From positions 868,001 through 932,000 of the forward strand of contig OZ037842.1 in NCBI GenBank assembly GCA_964035575.1: 64,000 nucleotides of DNA. The letters run 5' to 3'. Positions 10,367-21,159 of the stretch are shown here, piece after piece (the first letter of the stretch is position 1; each line of letters begins with the position of its first letter). A program made the translations under genes and the position numbers. The notes beneath the pieces were generated by a model, which was given only the letters and a program-made list of their open reading frames with translations, had not been told where the DNA came from and searched no databases. The DNA comes from Rhynchopus sp. YZ270_cl-10. Taxonomy: Eukaryota > Euglenozoa > Diplonemea > Diplonemida > Diplonemidae.

Positions 10367-10396
10367 AAGATGAATGTCTCATGTACATACACATCT
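10367..10396 (-). repeat. hairpin repeat, family B
   Basis: AGATGAATGT and ACATACACATCT arms enclose CTCATGT. The leader is GGTTGAA. A family C copy (GGTTGGAAGTGTGAACACC, then GATGCAGGCACG) follows at about 10408-10443. Confidence 0.6.
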
Positions 10397-10561
10397 AAAA
10401 AAGGCCGGTTGGAAGTGTGAACACCTTTACGGATGCAGGCACGATAGAAGAAAGCACAAAGATGAATGTGCCTCATATCTGAAAAACGTATGCCAAAGAT
10501 ACCTAAAATCTACAAAGAAAGTGAAGTTGAAACAAAAGAAAGAAAAGAAAAGAAAACCTGC

Positions 10562-10593
10562 AAGGATGGATGTGCCTCTCGTGCACACATCTT
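10562..10593 (-). repeat. hairpin repeat, family B, archetypal copy
   Basis: AAGGATGGATGTGC and GCACACATCTT arms enclose CTCTCGT. A purine tract (AAAGAAAAGAAAAGAAAA) lies upstream on the plus strand, which is a polypyrimidine tract in the sense of the genes. A partial family A copy (GTTGGTAAGACGAACCTCAG) follows directly. Confidence 0.7.
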
Positions 10594-10687
10594 GGAAAAG
10601 TTGGTAAGACGAACCTCAGCCACCTACAAAGTGACAAATGCTTGTGACGGACACCTGCAAGTCTATTACAAAAAGAGGTTTCATTTT

Positions 10688-13600
10688 TTACATGATCACG
10701 CAGTCCTTCTTCTTGCCCCCGGCGTCCGCTGTCATAGAGACTGTCATATTGTCGTCATCTGTCTCGTAGCTGGAGGTTTCGCTTTCCTGTGATGCGAGGA
10801 AGTCTTCTCTGACGGGGGACTGGCTGACAAATCCTACTAGGGGTGTGCGCGGCACGGCCCTGGGCAGGGGTGGGAGCCCTGGTCCTGCCATTGTGTTGGA
10901 CGAGTCTCTGGCCCTAGGGCTGCTGGACTCAGACCCGCCACTGCCACTGCGCTCCGCACCAGGCGCACTGTGCCTTGCAATGCCGCGTGCCAGGTTGCGT
11001 GCGTCGCCAAGACCTGCAGTAGGCGACCTGTCCTCCTCCTTCTCCATCGTCGCCAAAGACTGTGTCAAGATACGCCAGTTCCCAGGAGTGCTCGAACGCC
11101 CCCTCGGAGTCCCAGCAGGCGCAGGCGTCGCAAGGCCGAACGGAGGGGGAGCCGCCCTCGGTGTGTTGCACCGTCCACGCGACTCGCCCCTCGGCGTCGA
11201 CAGTGCAAGGCTAATATCCGGAAAAGACTTCTTCGCAAGAGCACGCCCCAGCAAACCCGGCATCGGAGCCTCGATGTCCTCTAAGTTGCGTGCGAACCTG
11301 AAGAACGTAATAAGCGACTCCAAAGCAGCCTCGCGTTGCGGTGTGTGCTCCACATCGGCACACATGTTCTGGAAGGTGCCCTTCACGTCAAGCACAACGT
11401 TGAGCTGCATGAGAATGCCTTCATGTCTGCGCAGGCACGACGCCAACGCCTTCTCAAGCTTCACCATCACGTTGTCGTACTCACGCTGCTCAAACTGCAG
11501 GTAGAGGCAGTTGTGTGCCTGTCTCGTCATGTTCATGTCCTGCACGGCAGACTCCTTGAACTGGATGAAGCGCCGCTCCAGAAGGCTGCGCAACGTGTCA
11601 GCTTGAGCGGAGAGCTCAGCAGGCGTGAGCCCTGATGTGGGGACAGGCACGGCCAAGGTGTCAAGGGCGGCGAAGTCATCGCGCAAGGCAAGTCTCTCCT
11701 CGGCACTGTCGATCTGCTCGGAGGCCTGGAAGAGCTGCTTCTTCAGACGTAAGTTCTCCTTCTCGAGCTTTGCGTTGGTTGCCGTGACGTCGATGTGGAC
11801 GTCTGCGTAGCCTGCAACGTACTGCAGCAGCATCTGGCGTTGTGTCTCCTGCGCCTGCGACTTGCGCACCTGCCATTTGAGGTCCTTCCTGACGCGGCTG
11901 TACTTGCGCATGACAGCGCCCCTGGACGTCGACGTCGCACTAGACTTATGTGGGGACACGAACGACGGTGCAACCGGCTTCTGTTTGAAAGGGGACATGA
12001 TCTGGCTCTCTTGCACCCTCAAAAGCTTCGTACGCTGAACCTGCATCTTACGGCGGTGCTGCACCTCCTTGCTGAAGAGCACCCACTTCCTGAACGCTTT
12101 CGACCGGAGGCAGGATGCAACCGTGAACAGAGCTGCGCCAATAAGTGGGATGAGCTGGCTGCGCTGGGTCGACGCAGCGGTGACGAAGCTTGTGCACGTG
12201 TCTGCGTAGCATGAGTTGGAGAGCGATTTGTTATCGCCGTTCGTTGCGACTGACGCACCGTCGGCACTGGAGGATCTGCTGCGCGACTGCTCCATAGCCA
12301 CGTAGCTGTCCCTCTCGCGTTCGATTGCTTGGTACGACTCGTGCAATGATTTGTACTCCACGTGAAGTTCTGACAGTTCTGCTTCAGCTGATTCCAGCTT
12401 GCTTTTGCATGTCGTCAGTGAGCTGGCCTGTGCCTGCAGGAGTGCCGTCTTTTCATTTTTGTGCAGATCTGCACTGCGCTGTGCTTCAACAGCATGCTGG
12501 CCACGTAGACGCTCGAGTGCCCCCTCGAGTTCGTTCACTTTGGAGAGATGCGTGTCGCTGGTCTGCTTCAACGACTCGGTCTCTTCTTGCTGTGCGCGCT
12601 CGCGTCTGTCCAACTCTGCTGCATGCACGTCGTTCTGTTTCTGCAGATCAGCAACACAGCTCTCAAGCGCGCTTGCCTGCGACACGAGTGTGCTGTTGTC
12701 GTCTTGTAACTTCGACACTTCTTCGCGAATGATCGTAATGTCTTGCGAGGCTTGCTTTTGGATCTTTGCGACTTCCTCTTCGTGGGATAAGGTCAACTCC
12801 TTCAGACAGGCTGCGTGCTCATTGATCTGCTTCTGCATCTGCTCGCCCGCCTGGGACGTGACACGAACAGCCTGCTGTGTTGCTTCTGCCTTTGCCTCTG
12901 CCAACGAGGCAGTGACCTCTGCCAGCTGCTTCGCGTGCACGGCTGCACATTCATCTCTTGTGGCCTGCACCTGCGCCTGCACCGTAGCTGACATGGTTTC
13001 CTTCTGGGCAGCCTCTTGCTCCATGAGCAGCACCTTCTCGTCCTTGGACACCTGCAGTGCCTCCTCCAGTTGCGCTGTTGCTGCAGTGTGCACAACGTTG
13101 TCGCTCAGGAGTGCTGACACTCTGCCTTCCAGCTCGTCGACACGGTTCTGTGTGTCCTTCTCGCTTGTCTTTGAGCACTCAAGGTCGGCCCTCAGCACTT
13201 CGATGGTCTCCGCCTGGGAAGTGGTTTGCAGTGTGAGCTGCGCCACGTTCTCCTCTGCTGCCGCAAGGTGGGTACGCTCCGTCTCGCTTGCATCGGCGTG
13301 GGAGCGCTCTGTTACTGCGATGTGCGCTTTGTGGTGTTCTGCTTCTGCAAGGGCGACGTTCAGTGCTTCTGTTTTGTTCACGAGTTCGGTTTGGAGAGTG
13401 TCGCATTCCTTCTGCACCAGCTGCACTGCAGACGCGTGCTCCTCCACCAAGCGACCCACCTCTGCGGCACTGCACTCCTTCGCAGCGTCCACAGCTGCCG
13501 TCAGTGCTGAAGCAGAGGCCACCACTGCCGCATCCTGCTTCGCAACCATCGCCACCAACGCACGCTCCTTCTCCTCAAGCACGGCTTCGTGGCTGGCCAC

Positions 13601-16600
13601 AAGCGCTGCCGTTGCCTCCTTGTGCTGGCTGTCCGCCTTGGTCCTCGATGCCTCAGACTCGGCACACATCGTCTTCGCAGACTCCAACTCTTGCACGGAC
13701 TGCTGCTTGTACTCAGTGTACTCGGCACGCATGGCCACCAACGCCTTCTGTGCAAGGCGCGACTCCTCCGCACCGCTTGTCTTTAATGTCAGCAATCCCT
13801 TCTTCGTGTCCTTCAGCTGTGCCTCCACTGCCGCTGTCTTCTGCTCCTCTTCAGTCAGCTTGCGTGCAGCCTCCGAAAGTTCTGCGTTGAGCTTCTCGAG
13901 CTTGACACTGTTGCTGACAATGCTGCACTTTGCGTCCTTGCTCTCCTTCTTGAAGGAGTCGACTATCGCACGCAGGGAAGAAACCTCCTTCTTGTGTGCT
14001 GCGTCCTTTTCAATAAGCTTAGCCTCGAGCTCTGCGATCTTGTCCTCCAGTGTTTTTGTGGAGAGGGCGTGTTTCAGCTCGATGTCTGTTTTCTCTTTCT
14101 TGAAGGTGTCGAGCACAGAGCGTATCGTGGCCACCTCCGTCTTGGCAGCGGCGCGTGACGAGGTAAGCTCTGCGGCCTTGGCGGACAGCTCCATCTCAAG
14201 GCCACGCACACGGCTCTTGTTCTCGGTCTCTGTGATGATCGATTTCTTGACAATCTTGTTAGCCTCCTCGAGGCTGTGTGCTGCCTCTGCATGGTTGCCT
14301 TCCGCAACATCGAGCTTGCGCTTTAGGGCAGTCACTTCCTCTGCTCCTTTGCTGGTGACGGAGGCCAGTTGGTCACGCAGGTCCTTGCCTTCCTGGACTG
14401 CCTTCGCCGTCTGTTCCTTCGCACTCTCGACCTGCCCCAGCACCTCGGAGACGTGACGTTCCTTCTCAGCAAGCTGCTTCGCAGATGTCTGCAGTGCACC
14501 CTCTGCCAGGTCGTGTGCGATCTTGACCTCCTCCAGCTCCTTGAGGGTCGTGTGCTGACGTGTCTGCAGACTCAGGATCTCGGTGTTCTGCTCGTCGATC
14601 TCGCAGTCCTTGTTCTCGAGGACTGCGTTCTTGTCGGAGAGGGCGAGCTCGAGTGCGGATGAGGAGTCCACCAGCGCATCGTTCTCCTCCTCTGCCTTCT
14701 CAAGGCTGGTGGTGAGCTCCTTCACCTCCTCGGTTGCGTCGTTGAGCTGCTGTGTTCTCTCCTGCAGCTGTTCGAGGAGGCCTGCCGTCTTGCTGTCCTT
14801 TTTGTCCTCCTTGTCCTTGTCCTTGTCTTTGTCCTTCAGCTTCTTAACAACCTTCTTCTCCTCCACCTTGTCGCCTTTGCTCGTCTTCGTAACGCGACTC
14901 TCCTTATCCATTCTGCTCTTCTCCTTCTGCAAGGTCACAAGCTCTTTCTTTAAATCCTTGATGAGGGTAAGACCATCGCGTTTCTTTGCAGGGGTTGTGA
15001 CAGTGGAGGGTGACGCTGGCGGACGCTTGTCACCTGCCTTCCCCTTGGGCGTGCAGAGGCCAGAGTTGAGGGGGGGCGCCTTGTTGTCGACCTCAAGCAG
15101 GCTCATCATCTTCGCGTACATCTCTTTGAGTGAGTCGTTCTCGCTCTGCAGGTTGATGAGCTCTGACTTGGTCTCGATCTTGGTCAGGTTGTTGGCAGAG
15201 CCTTTCTTTGTCATCTGCTTCTTCAGGTTTTCAACCTCTTCTGTGAGTTCACGGATCTTGCGGATGCTTGGGTCTTCGTTTTTGATGACAACGTTCACGA
15301 TTTCGCGTGCCCTGCTTGCATAGCGCAGTGTACTGACTGTCTCCTCGATGTTGCCAACATGCGGCGACACTGTTGCAATCATTGTTGTCTTCGAGTTGCC
15401 ACCCAAAGAGTCGCTCAGGATGAAGGTCAGTGTCGAGTCTCTGTATGGCACAGTGATCTTCTTGTCCACGTCGGGCTTGCTCAGCTGCGAGAGTGCGTCG
15501 ATGACACGTCCTAGTGTTGTGAGTGAGAGGTTGATGTTCTTCGCCTCAGTGAAGTTGATCCCCTCGACACCGCTCTTGGAGGTGACCTCGCTGCCTGCAA
15601 GGTCCACCAGGTTCAGCTTGCTGGTGCGCACATTAGTGTTCGTGCACAGCATAGACGACTCCTCCCGCCCAAGCATCTCAACAGACGTGAAGTTCAACGT
15701 AAAGATCGAGTGCGAACGTGACGACCCACTGTTCATCTTTGTCGCAGCAACATGCCGTGCCGCGTCACCCTGCCGCATCACATCCAAAGTGTGCTGAAGG
15801 CCGTTCAAAGGCGTCTGAATCAAGCCATCCACAAAAACACCTGAAGTAGGATGCTGGCGGACCTTCAGTGGAACATCTGTGCAGTGGATAATGATTTGAG
15901 ACATCGGCAAGACAAGGTGCATAATAAAGCCACTTTAAGAGGAAAACCATTAGTTACTACAGTGGTTAATGGGGAAGAAGAGCCCATATGCCAATATTAC
16001 CAACTTTGCAAACTTTGACAAATCATAATACTAAAAAAGCACAAAGCTGTGGTACACACCTGCAGCGGAGCCCTTTGCGAGCAAGTCGTGCACCTTCTCG
16101 TTGTAGACTTCGATGTAGCTGGCACAGACAGTGAAGGAGAAGGTTGGGTCCTTCTGCTTCATGAGCTCTATGCGGGTGAAGAGGTCTTCGCAGAGACGTG
16201 GTGTCATGCCACGCTCGTCCCTGACACCACGTGCACCCATCATGGTGTACGTCTTGCCGCTGCCGGTCTGCCCGTATGCAAAGAGGCAGTTGTTGAAGCC
16301 AGCAAAGGTGTTGTCAACAAGCGAGCTGCACAGTGTTGTGTAAGTGTGCTCTTGCGTCGCGAATGGGAGGGTGGGTGCATTCGTCTCCTTGTCGGTGTTG
16401 GCGGACCACAGCGCACCGTCAAATGCAAATGCTTTGTCAGGTTTGTACGACACCGGGTGCAGCACGGTGACACTCGTCTTGTCCATGTTGACAATACATT
16501 TTGGGTTCTGCTTCTTCCCATGCTTCGGGGACATGACAAGGCTGCGTGCGGTAGGGGTACGGTTGTTGTCCTCCTCTAGCTCTCTATCGTTGAATGGGCG

Positions 16601-16630
16601 CACCCGCACAAACACCAACACCGAAGACAT
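10688..16630 (-). CDS. kinesin-3 family motor with long coiled coil and C-terminal CaaX box
   Basis: Two exons, 16630-16060 and 15876-10688, join in phase (donor GTGTGT, acceptor CACTGCACAG) to give 1,919 residues. The motor domain fills residues 1 to about 350: P-loop GQTGSGKT at 120-127, switch I NSGSSRSH near 238, switch II LVDLAGSE near 280. The neck reads NEDPSIRKIRELTEEVENL, the kinesin-3 signature. [10 protein letters not shown] stretch precedes about 900 residues of near-continuous coiled coil with many Ala/Glu/Lys heptads. A second helical block and a Ser/Pro-rich tail follow. The last residues are GGKKKDCVIM, a basic patch plus CVIM, predicted to be prenylated. No FHA domain is seen after the neck, unlike most kinesin-3 proteins. 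The motor presumably moves membrane or cortex-bound cargo toward microtubule plus ends. Confidence 0.92.
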
Positions 16631-17875
16631 ATTGGTGTTTCCAGCCGAGGTATATATTCTGTAAGGGGTTTGGTCGAGGTGCAAAAGTGTGTACAATACT
16701 CAAATTGGCCCATTTCATTTTTGGTACATCCGTATTCAGATCCGGTAAAAAAGGGGGTTTAGGGAGGAAGAGAGGAATATGAACTGGCAAGCGACCACCC
16801 AACAACCATTTCCTTGTATTTTAGTAAAAAAAAAGCAGCACAGTGACGTTGGCACCATGCAAATGCCTTATGTAGACAGAGGCATGTACCACCACGGTGG
16901 GGAAGAAGGTTTCGATCACAATTCAAAAGTTGTCAACACTGCATATATCTTGACAGTGCTACCATTTTGAAGGACCACACAACCGGGGAACATTCCTTTG
17001 GTGAAGTGAGACCTGCCTGGATAGCTGAGTTACTCTGCAAATTCATGCAAATTCACACACAAATTCTCAGAGTTTCTTCCAGAGTAAAATACCCTTGCTA
17101 CACAGTGAATCTCAACAAATGGGGGTTGTAAGTAAAAAACATCTTTTGTGGACATAGACACACACTTCATTGATACACAGCAAAGGTTGTGTCTCTTTGT
17201 TGTTGTTCGTTTGTTGCATTGAAGCATCTACACCAATACCAGCCAATTTGTAGGGGGATGGTATCAGGTGACGGTGGTGGGTGGAAGTGGAAATATATTC
17301 AGAGGATACATCATGGGTGTTCCCTTTTGAGGGGTTTGCCGCGAAATGCAACGTGACCACCGAAAAAGGTTGTTCCAAGTAGAGTACCCCCTAAAAATAA
17401 TAATAACGTTGGAAAAAAGTACTCTTAAATCGCGTGTAATGATTATAAGAGTTCGCGCCGCACCCTGTCGGCTGCATTCCTGCGAAAAGTTAGGGTCAAA
17501 ACCCATGTTCGATGCCAATTTTGGGACAATAAAAAAAATTACACAACTAATTCCAGCAGGGTTCGATCCTCCGCCCAGGGCTTCCCACAGGGGGGACCAG
17601 GGGGGACCACTGGTCCCCCTGGGGAAAAAAGAAAAAAATAAGGGGGGACCAGGGGGGACCAGCCTGCCGTTGAGTGTTCCGAGGCTGCCTATTAGGAATT
17701 TTCCACATTTTTTTTAAACTTTTCCTACCCTCCCGTCGCCGCGCATCCAAATACAGGCAACTAACAGGGGGAAAAGATGGCACCAAAAAAGTCCTCCGGA
17801 CCAAGACAGATTTCCATAATGGAATTTGCAAAGCGACCGGCGGAGTCCCAAGTTATCTGCTCAGGCCTTATTTCG

Positions 17876-17915
17876 CCACGCTGCATGCTTCCTTTTCCTT
17901 CGGCGTTTGACCAAT
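17876..17915 (-). repeat. GACTCAATTGGTCAAACG repeat
   Basis: The minus-strand word GACTCAATTGGTCAAACG continues through CGAAGGAAAAGGAAGCA and GCAGC. It matches plus-strand 39330-39375 almost exactly. In both places it lies within about 100 bp of a composite repeat copy, but in opposite relative orientation. Confidence 0.6.
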
Positions 17916-18009
17916 TGAGTCGCGTTCTGGCTGTGACGGGGTCACTTTGTTCATGAGGCATACTCGTGGTTCTTTGCAACCGCTATTTTCTGCCTCTTCG
18001 GGGCCAAGG

Positions 18010-18135
18010 AAAAAAGTAGCGTACCGTGCGCCTGCGGCGCAAGATTGCAAGCCACCCATGACATAGTTTGGCTGTAAAATAGTGCAATTTTAAGCACAAT
18101 ATTTTGAAATGCTGCGTACCGTGGCTTCGCCAACA
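18010..18135 (-). repeat. composite ~128-bp repeat, copy A
   Basis: On the plus strand it begins AAAAAAGTAGCGTACCGTGC with a TGCGCC/GGCGCA hairpin (18027-18041). It continues through TTTGGCTGTAAAA and TTTTGAAATG and ends GCGTACCGTGGCTTCGCC. The word GCGTACCGTG is therefore directly repeated at both ends. Copies B (39381-39512) and C (53728-53855) share this order. Confidence 0.7.
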
Positions 18136-18234
18136 ACTTTCGTCCCCTACTAGGAAATGTCTGCAAAGGTGGGGAACGTGAGATGATATGCAATATGCGA
18201 GTGAATGCAGCAGTTTTAACGGTTTACCGGGACA

Positions 18235-18253
18235 TTTTCGCCGGAGGCGAAAA
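18235..18253. repeat. mini-hairpin with GGA triloop
   Basis: Eight-base arms TTTTCGCC and GGCGAAAA enclose GGA, closed by C and G. It is adjacent to an A8-TATTTTT tract. Confidence 0.7.
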
Positions 18254-18704
18254 AAAATATTTTTGACCGCTTAAAGTGCGTAGAGGCGCGTAACGTAATG
18301 TAGCGTCAGCGTTAGTACTACACACCACACACAACAAGGCGCGAAAAAAAATTTTTTTTCACCTTTTTTTGGCTGGTCCCCCTGGGAAGCCAAAACCCCA
18401 GATCCTGCGGGAAGCCCTGTCCGCAACAAAAAAAAAAAAAAAAAGCAGAATATTTCGTAATGAGGAGGATTTCTTTTTGGGGTATTCAGGAAATATAAAC
18501 AATATTTGTGAGGGGATTGCAGCTTCTTCAAGGCCAATGATCAGGCCAGTGCAAAACCAGGCGCCGCTCTCTTTTTCCATTCTTTCTGAGATTCCGAACA
18601 TTTCCCCCCCACGAAAACCTCCAAAAATTTCCTTCAAAAAAAAGCTCAAAAAACCCCACCTGGAGGATAAACCCTCCCTTAGGTGGAGGATCTTGAGTAC
18701 TGAA

Positions 18705-20354
18705 CTACAGCTTGCTCCCTGTCTGGAGACCCTGGGAGCTGTGGCTTAGTATGTTCAGTCTCTCGAGGTACATTGGGTCGCGGATGGCGGAGTAGCCAGG
18801 CGCGCTGCTTGCGATGAGGTGTTCCGCTGCTGCGAGTGTGACTCTGTCGCCGGTGGCCTTGTACTCCTGGGTGAGGAGGAGGTACTGCACAACGTTACGC
18901 AGCTCGTCGACAAGGGGGCGCATGCCCAGTGACGCAAGATCGTGCGAGAGTGTTAGAAGCTTCGTCCAGTCGCGCTCCACCTCGTCCAGCCTCGGGTGGC
19001 TTCCAAGGGTTCTCAAAAACTCGAACATCGGTTTGTGCAGGCCAAGGCGGTTGCAGTCCTTCAAAGCCTGTGCACAAAGCGTGTTGTGTGGGCCCTCCCA
19101 CTGCGCCAGCACAACAGAGTCACGCAGCAGACGTGGCAGAACGCTGAACTCCTCAATAGCACCGTTGCCACCCAGCACATCGATGGCTTCGTGTGTCATG
19201 CGCAGGCCGACGTCTGCCGTCCAGTACTTGTTGAGGTTGACAAGCATGCGCACAGCAGGTCCCTGCTCCGTGTTCTTGTCGTTGAAGTCCGCAAGGAAGA
19301 AGCACACTGCGCGTGCACCATGCGCCTCGCAGTTGAGCTGTGCGACAGACGCCTTCACGGCAGGGAAGTCGACCAGCCTTGTGCCGAATGCTTTTCTGTA
19401 GCATGCATACGCAGCAGCCTCGCGGTAGCACCTTTGGACGATGGCAGCACAGCTGACGGCGTTGTACAGCCTGCTGGTGTTGATCACGAGGCCGAGCGTC
19501 TTCTTGAAGTCTCCGGTGAGCTGGTGTGCGATGGTGCCGTGGAAGTCCAACTCACCGCTCGCCATTGTGCATGTACCCAGTTTGTACTTGAGGCGACGCA
19601 CACGGAAGTTGTTCACCTGGTTTTCAGAGATGTTGCGCGGGACAATGTACGTACGCAGGCCTCTCGTCCCTTCCTCGGCACCTTCGGGGCGTGCGACAAC
19701 AAGCCAGAGCTGTGCGTCCACTGCAGAGCAGAACCACTTCTCGCCTGTCAGCTCCCACATCCCGGGGTGCGTCGCGCTGGGCTTAGAGCTCAGGGTGTTG
19801 GCCCCAACGTCGCTTCCGCCCTGCACCTCTGAAAGGAACTGCGAGCCGTGGTAGTGCTTGTCATAGTCAGGGGAGAGCAGCTTGGCCAGCCACGCCTGCA
19901 CCTGCGGTGTCTGGGGCTCTGCCTGCAAGCTTTTGATGAGACCCGATGTGCAGGCAATGGGGCAGGAGTGTCCTGTCTCTCCGTTCTGCGCCATCAGGTA
20001 AAGCTGCACAAGGGACTCAAACTCGCGCCCCTTGTCAGCGTAGTTCGCCATGATGCCAGACCTGTAACACACCCGCCCAATCGCGTGGTACTCCTCGGGG
20101 AAGTTGATCTTCTCTATCTTGTTCCCAAAGCCGTCGTACGACTCAAGTCTGGGGTGTTTGTTCACGTGGTTCGTCTCACGCACCATGGTGTCCAACTCCT
20201 TTGCACATTTTTCACCAAATTGGGTCAAATCCTGGTTCAAGTTCGAGCGGCCATACAACTCCACAATCGACCGCATGTGGCGGTCATAAAACGTATCCTT
20301 CACTGCAGTGGCATACAGACGGAAAGAATCACGCGCAGCTTGTGCCACAGACAT
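18705..20354 (-). CDS. AidB-like acyl-CoA dehydrogenase/oxidase with peroxisomal SKL terminus
   Basis: Single-exon frame of 549 residues. It has the acyl-CoA dehydrogenase layout: an N-terminal helical domain, then SEVQGGSDVGANT and LTGEKWFCSAVDA (the flavin-binding middle beta domain), GLRTYIVPR, RRLKYKLGT and the C-terminal helical domain. EAIDVLGGNGAIEE is followed by WEGPHNTL, whose Glu occupies the catalytic-base position of this superfamily. The SEVQGGSDV and KLGTCTMASGE motifs and the RLLRDSVVLAQWEG segment are closest to the AidB branch. The protein ends GLQTGSKL, a canonical PTS1, so a peroxisomal location is inferred. FAD-dependent alpha,beta-dehydrogenation of an acyl-CoA is the family reaction; the substrate cannot be told. 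It ends about 350 residues of spacer upstream of kinesin. Confidence 0.88.
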   Translation of the reverse strand: MSVAQAARDSFRLYATAVKDTFYDRHMRSIVELYGRSNLNQDLTQFGEKCAKELDTMVRETNHVNKHPRLESYDGFGNKIEKINFPEEYHAIGRVCYRSGIMANYADKGREFESLVQLYLMAQNGETGHSCPIACTSGLIKSLQAEPQTPQVQAWLAKLLSPDYDKHYHGSQFLSEVQGGSDVGANTLSSKPSATHPGMWELTGEKWFCSAVDAQLWLVVARPEGAEEGTRGLRTYIVPRNISENQVNNFRVRRLKYKLGTCTMASGELDFHGTIAHQLTGDFKKTLGLVINTSRLYNAVSCAAIVQRCYREAAAYACYRKAFGTRLVDFPAVKASVAQLNCEAHGARAVCFFLADFNDKNTEQGPAVRMLVNLNKYWTADVGLRMTHEAIDVLGGNGAIEEFSVLPRLLRDSVVLAQWEGPHNTLCAQALKDCNRLGLHKPMFEFLRTLGSHPRLDEVERDWTKLLTLSHDLASLGMRPLVDELRNVVQYLLLTQEYKATGDRVTLAAAEHLIASSAPGYSAIRDPMYLERLNILSHSSQGLQTGSKL

Positions 20355-21159
20355 TGTGTTTGTTTGTATCCGTCTCTGTTATGAGGGCCGTTTGGGTTGG
20401 GGCTGGGATGTTGTGTGGCGAAACGCTTAAACAAAGGGGGGCTTGCTTTTTTTTCCGTTTTGAGAACCACACCCTCATGAGAGAGCCAACATGACGGGGG
20501 CTAGAGGCTTTTGGGTTTTTTCTTCTTTTTTTTTTTTGCTATTTTCATTGTTGCTTTTCTGTTTTTTCTGAAAACTTGGTATTAGTGTAGACACCCGAGG
20601 ATGAGCTCCACTACAACTGTTTTCCCCCCTTCTTCGTCCGCTTTTTAATCTTGCTCTTCTGTAGCACCTCTTCCTGCGTTTTCTATGCATCAAAGAGAGA
20701 CGATTTCATGTGTTCAACAAAACTATTTTCTACGGTGTCTCAACATCTTCGATGCCTGCAATCTGTGGTATTGTGGTATTGTAATATTGATGACTACTTT
20801 GAAACTTGGTTAAGCGTAGATGCATTGAAGGGGTGTGCTCACACACAGTTTTATAGAGGCCAACATTGATATCATTTGAATAGCATTATTTCCTACAATT
20901 TCTGTGCCATATTTTCGACCGATTATATTTTTTACAATGATCTGATTTGCTCTCCATCTTTCAAATAACGCTGTTTTCGAGTTCCGCTTTTGCACACAAT
21001 CCGTCATCGGACTGTGGGAGCTATTTTTCTCGAATTTTAAGGTATTTTTAACAAAAATAGTACGTTATCACCCTGCTGGGATACTTGTACTGGAGTTGAC
21101 ATCCGAGGGATGTACTCCATCATTCGATTTCAAAAACAAAATATTGGAAAAGGCCTTCC
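20355..21159. other. AT-rich spacer, no gene seen
   Basis: It contains polypyrimidine runs at 20515-20570 and no open frame with family resemblance. It separates the YME1-like gene's stop from the acyl-CoA dehydrogenase start, so it should hold the former's 3' UTR. Confidence 0.4.

Larger units (their letters stand above)
8701..10687. other. 3' spacer of the kinesin gene, rich in hairpin repeats
   Basis: No gene is supported. The stretch carries an uninterrupted A run of about 21 at 8840 and at least seven members of the CCTCTCGTG hairpin superfamily, the densest cluster in the window (itemised separately). The nearest gene end is the kinesin stop at 10688. Confidence 0.5.
16631..18704. other. 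spacer upstream of kinesin, repeat island at 17.45-18.65 kb
   Basis: Positions 16631-17300 show nothing beyond the probable kinesin 5' UTR (a CCCCTTACAG acceptor-like site lies about 35 bases before the ATG). Positions 17312-17363 hold a degraded GGGTGTTCCCTTT..CCGCGAAATGCA motif. Positions 17580-17680 contain GGGGGGACCA repeats forming a palindrome with TGGTCCCCCTGG. Positions 17876-17915, 18010-18135 and 18235-18253 hold shared repeats described separately. No coding region is supported. Confidence 0.45.

Noticed and set aside
12399-14456. A 685-codon open frame on the plus strand rich in Ser/Cys/Ala
   Set aside because: It is the antisense shadow of the kinesin coiled coil. Its composition reflects complementing Glu/Lys/Ala codons, and it has no domain.
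17540-17600. GGGTTCGATCC word resembling a tRNA B box
   Set aside because: No A box, acceptor stem or cloverleaf can be drawn around it.
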